Assembly (NCBI GenBank): GCA_028023455.1
Contig: JAQFVV010000018.1
Coordinates: forward strand, 6,227,800 to 6,291,799
DNA: 64,000 nt
Direction: 5' to 3'
From: Epiperipatus broadwayi
Taxonomy: Eukaryota; Onychophora; Udeonychophora; Euonychophora; Peripatidae
In this document: positions 61,400-64,000 of the stretch, piece by piece
Position numbering within the stretch: the first letter of the stretch is position 1
Layout of the letters: every line of letters starts with the position of its first letter
Made by a program: the position numbers and the translations under genes
Notes under the pieces: model-generated
Told to the model about the DNA's origin: nothing
Database searches by the model: none
Seen by the model: only the letters and a program-made list of their open reading frames with translations

Positions 61400-61605
61400 C
61401 CTTAAAGGAATTTTCTAAGATCTAATCCATATTCTTATCACTGTTGCTATTATTATGATGCAATTCCTTACATGGTAAATGAATGCAATGTACTATATAC
61501 TAGCATGCTTCAGCAAGTGTAATGAGCTTATTAACTTTCACAATGTCATTCAACTTAAAACCTGAGAAAACACGAACAGAGACATTGTCTGGATTTTATT
61601 TTGGG
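61400..61605. other. Ambiguous coding-like segment
   Basis: Plus strand: 61516-61602 lies between CTAGCATGCTTCAG and GG|GTAAGATA, with an open frame ('SVMSLLTFTMSFNLKPEKTR'). Minus strand: 'NVSVRVFSGFKLNDIVKVNK' and 'LITLAEAC' precede a TAG. Both cannot be genes; I cannot choose. Confidence 0.25.
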
Positions 61606-61974
61606 TAAGATATATATGAATTGTTTATTTCTTTTTTTATATTTGTACTTATAACAAACAAAAATAAATATTGCCTTTATACACCAGAAGATGTAAAATC
61701 ATCAAACAAGATTGATGAACAAAAAAAAGATTTCTAAAAAATCACCATATTTTTGAAATTAGATTGCCATTCAATGATGACTTTATAATATTAGTCATGT
61801 GTTATGCCCCTCCCCCTCCAATCATCTGATCAAATATTATTAAACATCCTTGATTCTTTTTTGAATTCTATTATGCCTTAGAAAGTGAGAGGCTTTTCTC
61901 TAGTAGAAATGTCTTAATATTCTTATAATTTGATATTAGTAATTACTAAACAAATGAATACATGTAAGAAATTG
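61606..61974. other. Unassigned AT-rich stretch
   Basis: AT-rich, with a short C-run near 61808-61820. Nothing recognised. Confidence 0.45.
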
Positions 61975-62050
61975 AGACCTGTGGCAACTGCAGAGTGCTG
62001 GTTCATTATGAAATGTGCATCTTTGGGATTATTTGTCTTTTTCAGATGGC
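61975..62050 (+). repeat. Family D fragment D4 with degenerate hammerhead
   Basis: 61983-62026 aligns with D1 and D2 (GTGCTGGTTCATTATGAAAT, then GGGATTATTTGTCTTTTTCA). The core is CTGCAGA (A6 changed) and stem II is broken, so it is inactive. The copy is short on both sides. Confidence 0.55.
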
Positions 62051-62765
62051 TTTATTTATAGATTTCAAGAATCTGAGATGGAGTTTATCTTAATATTTTT
62101 CTAGAAATGATTTAAGTGTTATATAATTCCATTTCACTTAAAATATATTCAGTTTTTGATATACAGAATCAATAAAATTATCACAGATGTTTCCACTATT
62201 TCATCTAAATATACATAAGTTCATAAAGTAGGTAATAATATTCAAAAATATTTAATTTTATCCAAGAGAAAAAAGTATTTCTATTCAAGTATGAAAAAAA
62301 AGCTTACTGTTAAAATAATTTTTATTATCTTTCAAGTATCATATTTTTGTTGTTGTTGTTGTTATTTTTTTAAGAAGTTAAAATAATAATGAAAAGAGAA
62401 AAACAATTGGATATGTCTCCAGGAAGCTTTCAAGAAATTGTATTAGCTTTTCAATCAAGAGACACTGTTCTTAAAATAGTATTTTATACACGTTTAAATA
62501 GAAGAAAAAAAAAATATAGTTCATCCTAATAGAAAGAATAAAAAGTATACCCGGTTCATTTGGATAATGAATCAGAAGAATAGTTACTATATTACAAAAG
62601 AAAAAGAAAATAAAATGAAACTAGTTACGTCACGCTCTGCCTCTGACTTGTACTTTTATTATTTTATTTTTAAAAAATAATTTTGATAATTTCAATCGAA
62701 ATTGCACAATTATATAAATTTGAGTTTTTATATATTTTTCAGTTAAATCATTGACTAATTAATTT
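62051..62765. other. Unassigned AT-rich stretch
   Basis: A (TTG)n run near 62346-62362; nothing else. Confidence 0.45.
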
Positions 62766-63040
62766 ACAAATAAATTTAAAATGAGGAAAAACTCTCTATA
62801 CGTACTGCCACTCAGTGCAAGCCAGAGTAATCAATGGATGCCTGAAGGCTTGTGCATAAAATCCTCATCTAGTGCCTACTCATCCAATATCCCCAGACTA
62901 GTTTCTAGCTTGTGGCCTTCATTGATTACTCTGTCTTGCACTGAGTGGCAGTACATACAGAAAGTTTTGCCTGTTTTGATAACAGTTATGTGCAAGCATA
63001 GGAAATGGTGATCATGTGATATTTATTGACAAATAAATTT
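62766..63040. mobile_element. Family B retrozyme-like element 4 with 12-bp target duplication
   Basis: Body 62778-63028, flanked by ACAAATAAATTT at 62766-62777 and 63029-63040. The left arm runs antisense from GGAAAAACTCTC to the ribozyme. The right arm is sense, starting at TGATTACTCTG (62923) and ending GTGATATTTATTG. The junction cuts the ribozyme core at a shared CAT, as in microhomology joining. Confidence 0.88.
62890..62922 (-). ncRNA. Truncated hammerhead, family B element 4
   Basis: On the minus strand TGGGGA, ACTAGT, GAAA, stem II and ATGA remain; the start of CTGATGA and one strand of stem I are lost at the arm junction. Confidence 0.65.
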
Positions 63041-64000
63041 TCATACCAACACTATGATCACAGAAGCAGCAATCATTAATATAAGTAGAAGTTAGACTAA
63101 CGGGTCTCTATAACATTACCCACAAAACAATAGTAAAGAAAAATAGTACAAGAGTCGGCTGCCAGTGAATAAAATGGGGAATCATAAAAACTTATAAAAT
63201 TCTCAGCTACCTAATAAAAATTTTCAGCCAAATTTGAATCACATGTAGTCACAGTAAATGAGTGCAATAATCACTATACTATAAAGTCCTCTAATACATA
63301 TATACACATAAGCATGTTGTCTACATGAAGTTAGGTTTAGCTTTTAGGTATCTCACAATGTGATATTACAATAGCAATAATATTTGATTGTCATTGTAAA
63401 TAGTTTACTACTCCCACAACCCAACTTATTGTGTCATCTATTTTAATTTTATAAATTTATCCTCAAGAAATGTTCTCATTAGTGAAGCAGATTTGATGCT
63501 CAGATACTTGCTTCACAGCCCACATCCAATCTCCTACCATCTAACTATATTCAAACCCACCTTCATGCATGTATATACATAGCTAATAATATGTATATTT
63601 CTCTTACCTAGTACTTTAACATAAATCACGTAAACACTTATGTATATAAACCTAAAAGTATTTTTATTTAATAATATTCTCATGTGTATATGGGCGTAAG
63701 TAATAAATCTATATATATTTCAGTGTAGGAGATTGTGAATAAATTAGTAAAGTTATGTTATATATAAAGTATCATATATGAAACTTATTATTTTTTCATA
63801 TGTAATTTTGTAGCCAGAAATGATGCAATCTTGTTAAAAAGTCTCTCGAAAACAATTACCCGGAAGATCCCTTAGATAAAAGTAAAAGATTACAATTTTG
63901 TAATAATAAAATAAACCCATTAGTGGAAATTTTGTCCATGCTAGCTTGTTTTAAATTCATAAGATTTATTTTAAAACAATCGTTCGAGAAACTGATAACA
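63041..64000. other. Unassigned AT-rich stretch
   Basis: No recognised feature up to the window end. Confidence 0.45.

Overview
This window is very AT-rich, gene-poor nuclear DNA from a eukaryote. The mix of decayed transposon families (RTE-like and jockey-like LINEs, another LINE with an AP-endonuclease-type layout, a Ty3/gypsy element, a ZBED/GTF2IRD2-like hAT element, a pogo/Tigger-like element and a tRNA-derived SINE) points to an animal, probably an invertebrate. The sequence alone does not settle the lineage. No complete host gene is visible. A few short open segments with good splice signals (22443-22902 minus, 38396-38516 plus, and weaker ones at 26802, 42706 and 61516) are candidate exons of genes with long introns.

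The main result is a set of repeats that carry type I hammerhead self-cleaving ribozymes (HHRs). I read four sequence groups. Family A is a 419-420 bp unit present five times at 1821-3845. Family B, about 462 bp per unit, forms elements at 14604-15545, 35182-36209, 57276-57598 and 62778-63028. Family C is a solo ribozyme at 1068-1108. Family D lies at 21741-21972, 23165-23965 and 61975-62050. The best copies have the full catalytic core: CTGANGA, a closed stem II, GAAA, a short palindromic stem III without a loop, NUH at the cleavage site, and a 5-6 bp stem I. The multi-copy elements share one architecture: the left half has the ribozyme on the minus strand, the right half on the plus strand, so two RNA-3'-like ends face outward and the 5' parts meet in the middle. 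All four family B insertions are flanked by 12-14 bp direct repeats, the mark of mobile insertion. This matches metazoan retrozymes or non-autonomous Penelope-like elements, which make small circular RNAs. The symmetric 5'-to-5' arrangement with target-site duplications is the most unusual part.

Layout: 1-900, decayed LINE (minus); 1068, family C ribozyme; 1821-3845, family A array; 3985-5895, internally deleted RTE-like LINE; 6876-7124, foldback; 7290-9165, short RTE 3' ends; 10330-12945, 5'-truncated LINE with recognisable reverse transcriptase (minus); 14604-15545, old family B element; 15584-17531, hAT transposase pseudogene (minus); 20225-21420, jockey-like LINE tail; 21741-23965, family D elements around two candidate minus-strand exons; 24471-25993, three copies of repeat E; 28657-32922, decayed Ty3/gypsy element with two LTRs and a SINE inside; 35182-36209, best family B element; 37-46 kb, mostly unassigned with microsatellites, an RTE fragment and candidate exons; 47900-48210, gypsy RT relic; 50548-51658, pogo/Tigger-like element; 52-53.5 kb, two richer unassigned blocks; 55145-56016, two foldbacks; 56060-59625, near full-length but dead RTE-like LINE with a family B insertion; 59.6-64 kb, mostly unassigned plus a degenerate family D copy and the last family B insertion.

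All recognisable transposon proteins are broken by stops or frameshifts, so none can be working from this locus. The HHR elements need no protein for cleavage. If mobile they would borrow a reverse transcriptase from elsewhere, because no Penelope-type RT is visible here.
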